Origin: JAHQVI01 sp963727575
GTDB lineage: Bacteria; Pseudomonadota; Alphaproteobacteria; Rhizobiales; Rhodomicrobiaceae
Reading direction: 5' to 3'
Length of the DNA stretch: 64,000 nt
Assembly (NCBI GenBank): GCA_963727575.1
Contig: CAVSIA010000017.1
Coordinates: 62,001-126,000 of the forward strand
In this document: one piece after another, positions 46,102 to 54,657 of the stretch
Layout of the letters: each line of letters begins with the position of its first letter
Position numbering within the stretch: the stretch's first letter is position 1
Made by a program: the position numbers and the translations under genes
The notes under the pieces: model-generated
Database searches by the model: none
What the model was told of the DNA's origin: nothing
What the model saw: only the letters and a program-made list of their open reading frames with translations

Positions 46102-46400
46102 TCGGGCGACTTTTTAGCCGCAAATCCTTCGATGTGCCGTGTACGGTAGAAATCGAGCACACCTTCGACAGTCTCCATGCCCATGTCGAGCTTGATGGCG
46201 ACGTCAAGATCGAGCCGGGCGACGAGGTCCTCGTTCACGGAGAGCCGATCAAGGTGCCCTACGGCGAAAAGCGGGTGATTCGCCGGCAGGCGACGGTCAT
46301 GCGCGCCGGACCGATCGAGCGCGCCTGGACGCGGGCGACGGGCGATCTGGAATTCATGGAACTCTGCGAGTTCAGCTTCTCCTCGGGGAGGAAATTATGA
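46098..46400 (+). CDS. Conserved PGC-associated small protein (100 residues) between puhC and acsF
   Basis: A soluble 100-residue protein. The central part alternates short beta-strand-like runs (CTVEIEHTFDSLHAHVEL, DGDVKIEPGDEVLVHGEPI), suggesting a small beta-barrel fold, and the C-terminal part is charged (RAGPIERAWTRATGDLEFMELCEFSF). It overlaps puhC at its ATG (46098) and acsF at its TGA (46398), so it is tightly coupled. Proteins at this site recur in purple-bacterial clusters from memory, but I cannot name a function. A chaperone or cofactor of the cyclase or RC assembly is speculative. Confidence 0.75.
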   Translation: MIGRLFSRKSFDVPCTVEIEHTFDSLHAHVELDGDVKIEPGDEVLVHGEPIKVPYGEKRVIRRQATVMRAGPIERAWTRATGDLEFMELCEFSFSSGRKL

Positions 46401-47461
46401 CGATCGAAAGCCTGTCTCTGTCCAAGGACACGACCGAAGCCGCGCGCGAGAACACCATGCTCAGCCCGCGCTTTTATACGACCGATTTCGACGAGCTCGA
46501 CCGGATGGATGTCAGCGGCGTGCGCGGCGAATGGGACGAGCTCATCGAGGAGATGCGCGCCGATCCGAATAAGGGCCATTTCAAGCGCAACGAGCAATGG
46601 GATCACATCGATCTCAACGATCTGCCCGAGGGCCTGCGCAAGGAGTTCGTCGATTTTCTCGTCAGCTCGCTGACGGCGGAATTCTCCGGATGCGTCCTTT
46701 ATGCGGAGATGAAGAAGCGCGGCAGCAATCCCGACATCGTCGAGCTGTTCAAATATATGAGCCGCGACGAGGCGCGCCATGCCGGCTTCATCAACGACGC
46801 GCTGAAGGAATTCGACATCGGCGTCGATCTCGGCTATCTGACCCGCACCAAGAAGTACACCTTCTTCAAGCCGAAATTCATCTTCTATGCGACCTATCTG
46901 TCCGAGAAGATCGGCTATGCCCGCTACATCACCATCTTCCGCCATCTGCAACAGAACCCGGACCGGCGCTTTCATCCGATCTTCAAATGGTTCGAGCAGT
47001 GGTGCAACGACGAGTTCCGTCACGGCGAAGCGTTTGCGCTGCTGATGCGCGCCAATCCGAAGGTGCTCGCCGGTCGCAACAAGCTTTGGGTGCGTTTCTT
47101 CCTGCTCGCGGTGTTCGCGACGATGTATGTGCGCGATCATGCCCGGCCCGAGTTCCACAAAGCGCTCGGCATGGATCCGACCGACTACGATTATCAGGTC
47201 TTCAACATCACCTCGGAAATCTCACGGCAGGTCTTCCCGCTGACGCTGGACATCGACAATCCGGTGTTCCGCGACGGTCTTGAGCGGCTGCGGCGCATCA
47301 ACGAGGGCATGAATGCGGCCCGCAAACGGGGTGGCATCATGGGGCGGCTTCGCTTCGCCGGTCTCGCCGCCTCCGCTGTTGCCACATTCGTGAGGCTCTA
47401 TGTGCTGCCGGCGAAGGAAAACGACCTGCCGGCCAGAAGCCGCCTGGTTCCGGCCTGGTAG
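46397..47461 (+). CDS. acsF: Aerobic Mg-protoporphyrin IX monomethyl ester oxidative cyclase
   Basis: A di-iron oxygenase forming the isocyclic ring E of protochlorophyllide with O2. It has 354 residues. Iron-ligand motifs are seen: an early Glu in LTAEFSGCVLYAEM, the ExxH in SRDEARHAGFINDAL, and the later Glu/ExxH in FKWFEQWCNDEFRHGEAF. The N-terminal LSPRFYTTDFDELDRMDV is diagnostic. An oxygen-dependent cyclase implies bacteriochlorophyll can be made under oxic or micro-oxic conditions. bchE, the oxygen-independent alternative, is not in the window but could be elsewhere. Confidence 0.97.
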   Translation: MTIESLSLSKDTTEAARENTMLSPRFYTTDFDELDRMDVSGVRGEWDELIEEMRADPNKGHFKRNEQWDHIDLNDLPEGLRKEFVDFLVSSLTAEFSGCVLYAEMKKRGSNPDIVELFKYMSRDEARHAGFINDALKEFDIGVDLGYLTRTKKYTFFKPKFIFYATYLSEKIGYARYITIFRHLQQNPDRRFHPIFKWFEQWCNDEFRHGEAFALLMRANPKVLAGRNKLWVRFFLLAVFATMYVRDHARPEFHKALGMDPTDYDYQVFNITSEISRQVFPLTLDIDNPVFRDGLERLRRINEGMNAARKRGGIMGRLRFAGLAASAVATFVRLYVLPAKENDLPARSRLVPAW

Positions 47462-47476
47462 CGGAAAGCAGGTTCC

Positions 47477-48370
47477 ATGTCGGCATACGCTCTGCCTGCT
47501 CTTTACGCGCTTTTCGTCTGGTGGTTCTCCACCGGCGTGATCCTCTATCTCGACGGCCTGCCGCGCCATACATTCAAATGGAGCATGCTCGGTGCGGTGG
47601 CGGTTCTTGCCGGCGCGCTATGGGGCCTCGACGCCTCGAGCGACGACGACAGCGTCGGGGGCGCGTATGCCGCCTTTACCTCCGGGCTGATGGTTTGGGC
47701 GTGGCAGGAGATCAGCTTCTATATGGGCTACCTCACCGGCCCGCGCAAAAAGATGTGCGCCAAGGGCTGCTCCGGCTGGCCGCATTTCATGCACGCAGTG
47801 CAGGCGAGCCTCTATCACGAGATCTCGATCCTGATCAGCGCCGGCCTGTGTGTGTGGCTCACCTGGGGCGCATCCAACCAGATCGGACTGTGGACGTTCC
47901 TGATCCTGTGGTCGATGCATGAAAGCGCCAGACTCAACGTCTTTCTCGGCGTACGCAACGTGAACGAGGAATTTTTGCCCGATCATCTCGTTTTCTTAAA
48001 GAGCTTCCTGAATGTGAAGCCAATGAATTTGCTTTTTCCCGTATCGGTGACCGTGTCCACCGTCGCCGCAGCTTGGCTTGTGCATTTGGCCTCGACAGCA
48101 GACATGCCGGCAGTGACGGCCGGATACTCGTTTCTGGCTGCGCTGATGGTGCTCGCGGTGTTTGAGCATTGGTTCCTGATGCTGCCGCTGCCGGCCGCGA
48201 AACTGTGGGATTGGGGTTTGCGATCTAGAGATCGAATGCCGCTCGTGGCGCGGGCGGCACCTGCGAGGTGCCCGGTGACGGCGCCCAGCGCATTTATTCA
48301 TCGTCCGGAATTGACGGGGCAAGACTTGCAACAACAAAACCGCCGGCGCGTCGGCGCCTGGGAAGCCTGA
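47477..48370 (+). CDS. puhE: Photosynthetic complex assembly protein PuhE (DUF3623)
   Basis: A 297-residue, about seven-helix membrane protein that begins ALPALYALFVWWFSTGVILYLDGLPRHTF and continues with SFYMGYLTGPRKKMCAKGCSGWPHFMHAVQASLYHE and WSMHESARLNVFLGVRNVNEEFLPDHL, the PuhE signature. In Rhodobacter, PuhE loss changes bacteriochlorophyll production and core-complex level. Here it lies between acsF and hemA, as in many alphaproteobacterial clusters. The last 60 residues are hydrophilic and less conserved. Confidence 0.93.
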   Translation: MSAYALPALYALFVWWFSTGVILYLDGLPRHTFKWSMLGAVAVLAGALWGLDASSDDDSVGGAYAAFTSGLMVWAWQEISFYMGYLTGPRKKMCAKGCSGWPHFMHAVQASLYHEISILISAGLCVWLTWGASNQIGLWTFLILWSMHESARLNVFLGVRNVNEEFLPDHLVFLKSFLNVKPMNLLFPVSVTVSTVAAAWLVHLASTADMPAVTAGYSFLAALMVLAVFEHWFLMLPLPAAKLWDWGLRSRDRMPLVARAAPARCPVTAPSAFIHRPELTGQDLQQQNRRRVGAWEA

Positions 48371-48382
48371 AGGGAGGCGAGG

Positions 48383-49634
48383 ATGACTTATGACCAGATA
48401 CTGAACGGGCGGATCGAGCAGCTCCACGAGGAAGGCCGTTACCGTGTGTTTGCCGACATCCGTCGGCGTTGCGGCGCCTATCCGGAGGCGGAGTTCTTTG
48501 CCCGCGGCACGCAGTCAGGCGGCCGCCGATATCCGCCCGGTGACGGTCTGGTGCTCGAACGACTATCTCGGCATGAGCCAGAACCCGGCGGTCCGCGCCG
48601 CCATGCACGAGGCGATCGACCTGGCCGGCGCCGGCTCGGGCGGCACCCGCAACATCTCCGGCACCACCCATTATCACGTCCAGCTCGAGGCCGAGATCGC
48701 CGACCTGCACGGCAAGGAAGCCGCCCTCCTGTTCACCTCCGCCTATATCGCCAATGACGCCACGCTGTCGACGCTGGTGCAGCTGATGCCCGGCACGGTG
48801 ATCTTCTCCGACGAGAAGAACCACGCCTCGATGATCGCCGGCATCCGCCACGGCAACGGCGAAAAGCGCATCTGGCGGCACAACGACGTGGAGCATCTGG
48901 AAGAGCTGCTCGCCTCCTATCCGGCGGAGACGCCGAAGATCATCGCCTTCGAGAGCGTCTATTCGATGGACGGCCATATCTCCCCGATCGCCAAGATCTG
49001 CGACCTGGCCGAGAAATACAACGCCATGACCTATCTGGACGAGGTCCATGCGGTCGGCATGTACGGGCCGCGCGGCGGCGGCATCGCCGAGCGCGACGGG
49101 GTGATGCACCGCATCGACATCGTCAACGGCACGCTGGCCAAGGGCTTCGGCGTGATGGGCGGCTATATCGCGGCGAGCCAGGCCTGCTGCGATGCGATCC
49201 GCTCCTATGCGCCGGGTTTCATCTTCACCACCTCGCTCGCCCCGGCCATCGCCGCCGGCGCCCTCGCCTCGATCCGGCATCTGAAGGTCAGCCAGCTCGA
49301 GCGCGCCCGGCATCAGGAGCGCGCCCGCACCCTCAAGGCCAAGCTCAAGGCGAGCGATTTGCCGGTGATGGACAATCCCAGCCACATCGTGCCGGTGCTG
49401 GTCGGCGATCCGGTGCACTGCAAGGCGGTCACCGACACGCTGATGGTGCAATACGGCATCTATGTGCAGCCGATCAACTACCCGACCGTCGCCAAGGGCA
49501 CCGAGCGCATCCGCCTCACGCCGACCCCGCTGCACACCGACGAGCACATGGACTGGCTGGTTTCCTCGCTGTCCTCGCTGTGGGCCCGCTGCCCGGTCGG
49601 CCAGGGAAAATACGTAAAGCTGGCGGCCGAATAG
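48383..49634 (+). CDS. hemA: 5-aminolevulinate synthase, frameshifted
   Basis: Condenses glycine and succinyl-CoA to 5-aminolevulinate, the Shemin route of alphaproteobacteria. It is a PLP enzyme: VTVWCSNDYLGMSQNPAV, GSGGTRNISGTTHYHVQLE, a PLP-contact block YLDEVHAVGMYGPRGGG and the PLP-lysine in NGTLAKGFGVMGGY. One extra base near 48520 breaks the frame after residue 46; the repaired protein has about 416 residues. ATG 48383 follows GGGAGGCGAGG. Its place at the end of the bchF superoperon would supply precursor on phototrophic demand. Confidence 0.93.
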
Positions 49635-49652
49635 CCGTCCTCGTTCGCCAGC

Positions 49653-49691
49653 GCCCTCCGGATCTCACGACCGGAGGGCATCCCTTCTTTT
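49653..49691 (+). terminator. Rho-independent terminator of the bchF-hemA superoperon
   Basis: GCCCTCCGG and CCGGAGGGC (49653-49661, 49671-49679) form a perfect 9-bp stem with a 9-base loop, followed by ATCCCTTCTTTT. It lies 19 bp past the hemA stop codon and marks the right boundary of the photosynthesis cluster. Confidence 0.85.
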
Positions 49692-49775
49692 AGAGGCGCG
49701 CGGCGGCGCCCATAATTCACTCAATCACGGACAAGGCGAGGGAACCCAATCCCGGCATCGCGGTTGTTATCGCGC

Positions 49776-50852
49776 ATGACCATCGCCCCGTCAGAAACCG
49801 AATTCGCCCACTCCGCCGAAGAGGCGGGGCTCCGCTATGTGAGCGACGAGCGCCCCGGCTATACGCGTCGCCGCGCAGGCAAGGGCTTTGCCTATTACGA
49901 CACCCGCAGCGACCGGATCACCGAGCCGCGCACGCTCTACCGGATCAAGGCGCTGGTCATTCCGCCGGCGTGGACCGAGGTCTGGATCTGCCCCAATCCG
50001 CGCGGCCACATCCAGGTTACCGGGCGCGATGCGCGCGGGCGCAAGCAATACAAATATCATCCGGAGTGGCAGGAGGCCCGCGACAAGGAGAAATTCACCC
50101 GGACACTCGCCTTCGCCCGCGCGCTGCCGGCGATCCGCAAGGCCGTGGCCCGGGACATCGGCGGACGGAAGCTCGACCGGCGGACCGTGCTCGCCACCGT
50201 CGTGCGGCTTCTGGAGATGACCCTTATCCGCGTCGGCAACCGCTCCTACGCCCGTGACAACAAAAGCTATGGTCTCACCACCTTCCGCAACCGCCATGTC
50301 GAGGTCCATGGGACCAGCGCCGAATTCGACTTCGTCGGCAAGAGCGGCAAGCGGCATGTCGTGGAGCTGACCGACCGCCGCGCCACGCGGATCATCAAGC
50401 AGCTCCAGGAATTGCCGGGCCAGGAGCTGTTCCAATATCTGGACGAGGACGGCGAGCGCCGCAGCGTCAACTCCGCGGACGTGAACAAATATCTTCACGA
50501 AATCGCGGGCGAGGATTTCACCGCCAAGGATTTCCGCACCTGGGCCGGCACCGTTTTGGCGGCGTGGGCGCTGAGCGAATTCGAGAAGATCGACAGCCAG
50601 GCGGTAGCGCGGCGGAACATCACGGCGGCCGTCAAAACGGTTGCCAGCCGGCTCGGCAACACCCCGGCGGTGTGCCGCTCCTCCTACATCCACCCCGAGA
50701 TCCTGAATTCCTATCTCGACGGCAGCCTGATCGAAAACCTGACGCGCGAGATCAAGAAGACCCTGCGCGCGGATCTGGACGGCCTGTCCAACGAAGAGAC
50801 GGCGGTTTACGTGTTGTTGCTCAACCGGCTGGAAGCGATGGTGGAGGATTGA
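49776..50852 (+). CDS. DNA topoisomerase IB (poxvirus/bacterial type)
   Basis: Relaxes supercoils by transient 3'-phosphotyrosyl strand cleavage. It has 358 residues: an N-terminal GLRYVSDERPGYTRRRAGKGFAYYD, VWICPNPRGHIQVTGRDARGRKQYKYHPEW with catalytic Arg/Lys, then LIRVGNRSYARDNKSYGLTTFRNRH. The active-site Tyr is in CRSSYIHPEIL. An in-frame TTG at 49764 precedes ATG 49776, but the ATG start is preferred. No operon partner is visible, and it lies just outside the PGC terminator. Confidence 0.93.
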   Translation: MTIAPSETEFAHSAEEAGLRYVSDERPGYTRRRAGKGFAYYDTRSDRITEPRTLYRIKALVIPPAWTEVWICPNPRGHIQVTGRDARGRKQYKYHPEWQEARDKEKFTRTLAFARALPAIRKAVARDIGGRKLDRRTVLATVVRLLEMTLIRVGNRSYARDNKSYGLTTFRNRHVEVHGTSAEFDFVGKSGKRHVVELTDRRATRIIKQLQELPGQELFQYLDEDGERRSVNSADVNKYLHEIAGEDFTAKDFRTWAGTVLAAWALSEFEKIDSQAVARRNITAAVKTVASRLGNTPAVCRSSYIHPEILNSYLDGSLIENLTREIKKTLRADLDGLSNEETAVYVLLLNRLEAMVED

Positions 50853-50946
50853 GGCTATGATTTCGTCGCGGTAGCGGCGGTCCGGAAAGCCGTGCTATTG
50901 TTTCAGTGCGTGGGCGTGCCTAGATCATTCAGAGGAGTAATCGTCC

Positions 50947-51258
50947 ATGCCCGATCTCATCAAGCTTCTCATTCGCAATGCCGCCATCGGCTTCGGCGTG
51001 GCGATCGTCTTCGTTGCGTGCATCATGCTGTTCGATATCGGCAGCGTCGGCACGCTGGTCTACAGCTCCGATACCGGGTTCGTCGCATTGTTCATGCTGA
51101 CGTTCTTCATGGGGCTCACCTTCGGCAGTGCGCAGATGGGCTTTGCGGTGATGTTGTCCGGCGCGGAGAAAGATCGCCCCGGCGGCGGCGGGAAACGGCG
51201 CGGAAGGCAGCATTTGGACTTTGCGCCGATCCGTGTCAGAACGCCCACGCGCCGGTAA
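50947..51258 (+). CDS. Small membrane protein (103 residues), hypothetical
   Basis: Two hydrophobic helices (about residues 10-30 and 42-66: FVALFMLTFFMGLTFGSAQMGFAVML) followed by a basic Gly-rich tail (DRPGGGGKRRGRQHLDFAPIRVRTPTRR). A good GAGGAG ribosome site precedes ATG 50947. Similar two-helix proteins with RxHLDFAPI-like tails are common in Hyphomicrobiales as conserved hypotheticals; this is from memory. No operon partner is evident and no function is claimed. Confidence 0.7.
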   Translation: MPDLIKLLIRNAAIGFGVAIVFVACIMLFDIGSVGTLVYSSDTGFVALFMLTFFMGLTFGSAQMGFAVMLSGAEKDRPGGGGKRRGRQHLDFAPIRVRTPTRR

Positions 51259-51510
51259 CGAATAGCGTAACTCCAGAGACATCCGTACTTCGCGTTGGCG
51301 CTGCCAGCTTCCATCGCCGATCCACACGGCGATGGCGTCTGTGCACGACAAGTGATTTGTCCGGCACCTTCTCAGACCTTAGTATCCTATGCCCACGGAC
51401 GCCGCGGCCCGCAGATCGCAGGGGTGATCATGCGTGCCGGTGCTGCATTCACGGGCGGGCGCCGCGTGGCGCCGTGCATTCGGTATGGCAGAGGTCATTT
51501 TGGGGGCGGG

Positions 51511-52053
51511 ATGGGCATGACTGTTCGGCTTGGCGTAATCGTTCTGATCGTTTCGGCGATGCTCGGCTTCGGCATGGAGCGGGCGGGGGCCGCGGAGGTG
51601 ACCATCGTCGCTCTCGGGGCGAGCAACACTTATGGTAAGGGCGTCTCGCGTGGTGAGGCCTATCCGGCCCATTTGCAGCGTATGCTGCGGTCCAAGGGCA
51701 TTCAGGCGCGCGTGATCAATGCCGGCATCAACGGCAACACCACCGGGCAGATGCTGGCCCGGCTCGACAGCGCCGTCCCGCCCGGCACCCGCGTGGTCAT
51801 CCTTCAGCCCGGCGGCAACGACCGGCGGAAGGGCGTCGATGGCGACGACCGCCGCGCCAATATCGGCGCGATCCGCGGCCGGCTGAGCGCGCGCAAGATC
51901 CGTGTGGTCATGTTGGAGAACCGTCTGCTTGGATCGATCCGGCGCCGCTCGCCGGCGAATGACCAGGGCGACGGCAGTCATCTGACCGGGCGGGGCTATG
52001 CCGAGCTTGCGGCGGCGATCCTGCCGCAGGTCATGCAGGCGATCGGGCGCTGA
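51511..52053 (+). CDS. Secreted SGNH/GDSL-family hydrolase
   Basis: A 180-residue esterase-type protein of the TesA/arylesterase branch. The N-terminus is a signal peptide (VRLGVIVLIVSAMLGFG with probable cleavage after AGA near residue 28). Block I is IVALGASNTYGKGV (nucleophile Ser), block II is NAGINGNTTGQML, block III is QPGGNDRR, and block V is DGSHLTGRGYAEL (Asp and His). All catalytic residues are present, so activity is likely, probably in the periplasm on short acyl esters. ATG 51511 or 51517 are both possible; each follows a G-rich leader. The roughly 250 bases before it hold no other recognised gene. Confidence 0.82.
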   Translation: MGMTVRLGVIVLIVSAMLGFGMERAGAAEVTIVALGASNTYGKGVSRGEAYPAHLQRMLRSKGIQARVINAGINGNTTGQMLARLDSAVPPGTRVVILQPGGNDRRKGVDGDDRRANIGAIRGRLSARKIRVVMLENRLLGSIRRRSPANDQGDGSHLTGRGYAELAAAILPQVMQAIGR

Positions 52054-52095
52054 CCGGCTTTTTGCGCACAAGATGCCGGCACTGGCGGGCGCCGA

Positions 52096-52587
52096 TCAGC
52101 CATTCGGCCCTTCCCCGGAAATCACATCGTTGATTTCCGCGGCAACGCAATTGGCGGTCTTCCTGATCGCCTCCCGCAAGCCGGGAGAAAGCACGGCGCC
52201 CACCTGAAAATCGCCGGCCTCCAACGCATAGACGATACAGCGTTTCGGCAATTGGCCGAGCGAGCGCGCCAGTTCGATGGCGCTCGCCAGCCCTAGGCCG
52301 TGGGTCGACGCGCTGAACCCGCAATCCGGCAGCGGGCCGGCGCCGACATCGAAGCGGTGCAGGGTTCCAGCCGGCAGGCCGGAATGGCAGGCGTCGATCA
52401 AATAGGCGGCCCATGCATCGGCGAGCAGTGTCAGCAGCGACGTCGGTTCGCCGTCATGTTCCCTGACTTCGACTTGCGGCGGCACCGTATCGCGCAACCG
52501 GCGCGCCACCGCGCGGCCCGCCGCGTCGTCTCCCCGATCGGGATTGCCGATACCGACGACGAGCCAGCGATTCGTATCTTTAGGCAC
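52096..52587 (-). CDS. [NiFe] hydrogenase maturation endopeptidase (HyaD/HycI family)
   Basis: Cleaves the C-terminal extension of the hydrogenase large subunit after nickel insertion. It has 163 residues: VGIGNPDRGDDAAG at the N-terminus (metal-binding Asp), IDACHSGLPAG with the second Asp, and STHGLGLASAIELA with the His. It starts at GTG 52587 four bases after the stop of the large-subunit gene. It is convergent with the SGNH gene. No other hyp genes lie in the window. Confidence 0.9.
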   Translation of the reverse strand: MPKDTNRWLVVGIGNPDRGDDAAGRAVARRLRDTVPPQVEVREHDGEPTSLLTLLADAWAAYLIDACHSGLPAGTLHRFDVGAGPLPDCGFSASTHGLGLASAIELARSLGQLPKRCIVYALEAGDFQVGAVLSPGLREAIRKTANCVAAEINDVISGEGPNG

Positions 52588-52591
52588 GGCC

Positions 52592-53884
52592 TTAGCTCCG
52601 TTCGATAGTCAGGCGCAGAAAGTGTGTCGCGCAGGAGATGCACGGGTCGTAATTGCGCACCGTCTGCTCGCAGCGCAGGCGGAGCTGGTCGTCGTCCAGA
52701 TGTTGGAAGCCTTCGATGTAGCTGATCAGATCCTCCTCGATGCTGGCCTGGTTCTGGGAGGTCGGCGGGATGATGCAGGCTTCGGCGATCGAGCCGTCCG
52801 CCTCGAGCCGGTAGCGGTGGTAGAGCATGCCGCGCGGTGCCTCGGTCGCGGCATAGCCCATGCCGGCGCGCGGCTGCAGGGCGACCGCGGGCGCGTCCGG
52901 CTCCTGATAGGCTTCGATGATCCGCAGCGCCTCCTCGCAGGCGAACAGCACCTCGACGGCGCGCACGACGATGCTTTGATAGGGGTTGCGGCAGACGGTG
53001 CCCAGCCCGGCTTCGCGCGCCGCATCCTGTACCGAGGCCGGAAGCCGGTCGAAATTCAGGGCGTAGCGCGCCAGAGGGCCGCACAGATAGGCCCCTCCGC
53101 CGTCGCGGAAACACGAATGCAGAGCCGTCGACCGCTGGACGTGGATCTCCTCGAAATGCTTGTCGTAGTCGGATGCGGGAATATCCAGGCCGCGATTGGA
53201 GACGATCCGGCCTTCGTTGAACGGATATTCGTCCGGATGGCTCAGCGCGACGAAGGTGTAATCGCGCTCGCGGTCGGGAAAGTCAAATCCGGCGACCCAT
53301 CGCAGCGTTTTCCGTGCCATGTCCCGGGCGGCTTTCAGGCGCTCGGCGAGCGGGGCGAACTCGCGCTTGCGCGGCACCCGATAGAAGCCGCCGACGCGCA
53401 CATTGATCGGATGGATCTCACGGCCGCCGAGGAAGGTGAGGATTTCGTTGCCGATCTTTTTCAGCGACAGCCCCAGCCGGACCATGTCGCCATGATCGCG
53501 CGCCATGTCGGCGACGCCTTCATAGCCGAGGAAGTCCGGCGCGTGCAGCATGTAGATATGCAGCACATGGCTCTCGATCCACTCGCCGCAATAGAGCAGC
53601 CGCCGCAGGTCGCGGATCGGCCCGTCGACGGTGACGCCGAGCGCGTTCTCCATCGCATGGATCGAGCTCATCTGATAGGCGACGGGGCAGATCCCGCAAA
53701 TGCGCGCGGTGATGTCCGGCGCTTCGGTGAACGCGCGCCCCCTGAGCAGCGCCTCGAAGAAGCGCGGCGGCTCGAAGATGCGGAACTCCGCCATCTCGAC
53801 GCGCCCGTCCCGCAGCGTCACCTTGAACGCGCCTTCGCCCTCGACGCGGGCCAGATAGTCCACGTTGACCGTCCTAGTCGTCAT
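52592..53884 (-). CDS. [NiFe] hydrogenase large subunit (group 3b-like, alpha)
   Basis: The catalytic subunit with the NiFe(CN)2CO site. It has 430 residues. The two metal-ligand motifs are RICGICPVAYQMSSIHAME in the N-terminal third and DPCISCATHFLRL at the C-terminus, both with the CxxC pattern; the DPCxxC...H end fits the 3b (bidirectional, NADP-linked) type. ATG 53884 overlaps the small-subunit stop by 11 bp. Five residues or so beyond the final His may be the peptide removed by the adjacent protease. Confidence 0.92.
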   Translation of the reverse strand: MTTRTVNVDYLARVEGEGAFKVTLRDGRVEMAEFRIFEPPRFFEALLRGRAFTEAPDITARICGICPVAYQMSSIHAMENALGVTVDGPIRDLRRLLYCGEWIESHVLHIYMLHAPDFLGYEGVADMARDHGDMVRLGLSLKKIGNEILTFLGGREIHPINVRVGGFYRVPRKREFAPLAERLKAARDMARKTLRWVAGFDFPDRERDYTFVALSHPDEYPFNEGRIVSNRGLDIPASDYDKHFEEIHVQRSTALHSCFRDGGGAYLCGPLARYALNFDRLPASVQDAAREAGLGTVCRNPYQSIVVRAVEVLFACEEALRIIEAYQEPDAPAVALQPRAGMGYAATEAPRGMLYHRYRLEADGSIAEACIIPPTSQNQASIEEDLISYIEGFQHLDDDQLRLRCEQTVRNYDPCISCATHFLRLTIERS

Positions 53885-54656
53885 GGCGATCGCCTTCCTC
53901 GCGGAATTCCGGCGCGCTTGCATTGAAGGTCCGGTAGACGCGGGTGAGGGCAGGCGGGTCCATGCCCAGCACTGCGAGTTGGTCGGACAGCGCCGGCGCG
54001 TTGGGCGTTTCCTTAGGCCCGAAGCAGCCGTAGCAGCCGCGGTCGTATGCCGGGCAGAGCGCGCCGCAGCCGGCATGGGTGACCGGCCCGAGGCAGGGCG
54101 TGCCATGCGCGACCATCACGCAGATATTGCCCCTCAGCTTACATTCGATGCAGGTGCTGTGCGCGGGCGTGACCGGACGCCGCCCGGCGAGAAAGGCGGT
54201 TATCACCTCGATAAGCTGGTGCTTGTTGATCGGGCAGCCGCGCAGCTCGAAGTCGACCTTGACGTGTTTGGCGATCGGGGTCGAGGTCGCCAGCGTCTCG
54301 ATATAGTCGGGCCGCGCATAGACGATGGAGGTGAATTCCTTCACATCGGCGAAATTGCGCAGCGCCTGGATGCCGCCCGCAGTCGCGCAGGCGCCGATGG
54401 TGATCAGCGCGTCGGAGCGGGCGCGCACGTCCTGGATGCGCTCGGCATCGTGCGCGGTGGTGACCGATCCCTCGACCAGCGACAGGTCGTAGCGCCCCTC
54501 GATACGGCTTTGCCGGGCTTCGGGAAAATAGGCGATGTCGATGGCGTCGGCGACGGCGAGCAGCTCGTCCTCGCAGTCGAGCAGGCTGAGCTGGCAGCCG
54601 TCGCATGAGGCGAACTTCCACACCGCCAGCCGCGGCTTGTGCTTTGCCCCCGCCAT
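53874..54656 (-). CDS. [NiFe] hydrogenase small subunit (group 3b-like, delta)
   Basis: The electron-transfer subunit that holds the proximal iron-sulfur cluster. It has 260 residues. The N-terminal SCDGCQLSLLDCEDELL is the small-subunit proximal motif, followed by GACATAGGIQALRN, a GCPINKHQLIEVI block and C-terminal Cys-rich stretches (CIECKLRGNICVM, GCGALCPAYDRGCYGCFGP) for further clusters. There is no Tat signal peptide, so the enzyme is cytoplasmic, as expected for group 3. It starts one base after the flavin-subunit stop. Confidence 0.92.
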   Translation of the reverse strand: MAGAKHKPRLAVWKFASCDGCQLSLLDCEDELLAVADAIDIAYFPEARQSRIEGRYDLSLVEGSVTTAHDAERIQDVRARSDALITIGACATAGGIQALRNFADVKEFTSIVYARPDYIETLATSTPIAKHVKVDFELRGCPINKHQLIEVITAFLAGRRPVTPAHSTCIECKLRGNICVMVAHGTPCLGPVTHAGCGALCPAYDRGCYGCFGPKETPNAPALSDQLAVLGMDPPALTRVYRTFNASAPEFREEGDRHDD

Positions 54657-54657
54657 C

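Noticed and set aside
51259..51510. Possible small gene between the 103-residue membrane protein and the SGNH hydrolase
   Set aside because: The open frame is an N-terminal extension of the SGNH frame without a ribosome site, and the signal peptide begins at 51511 or 51517.
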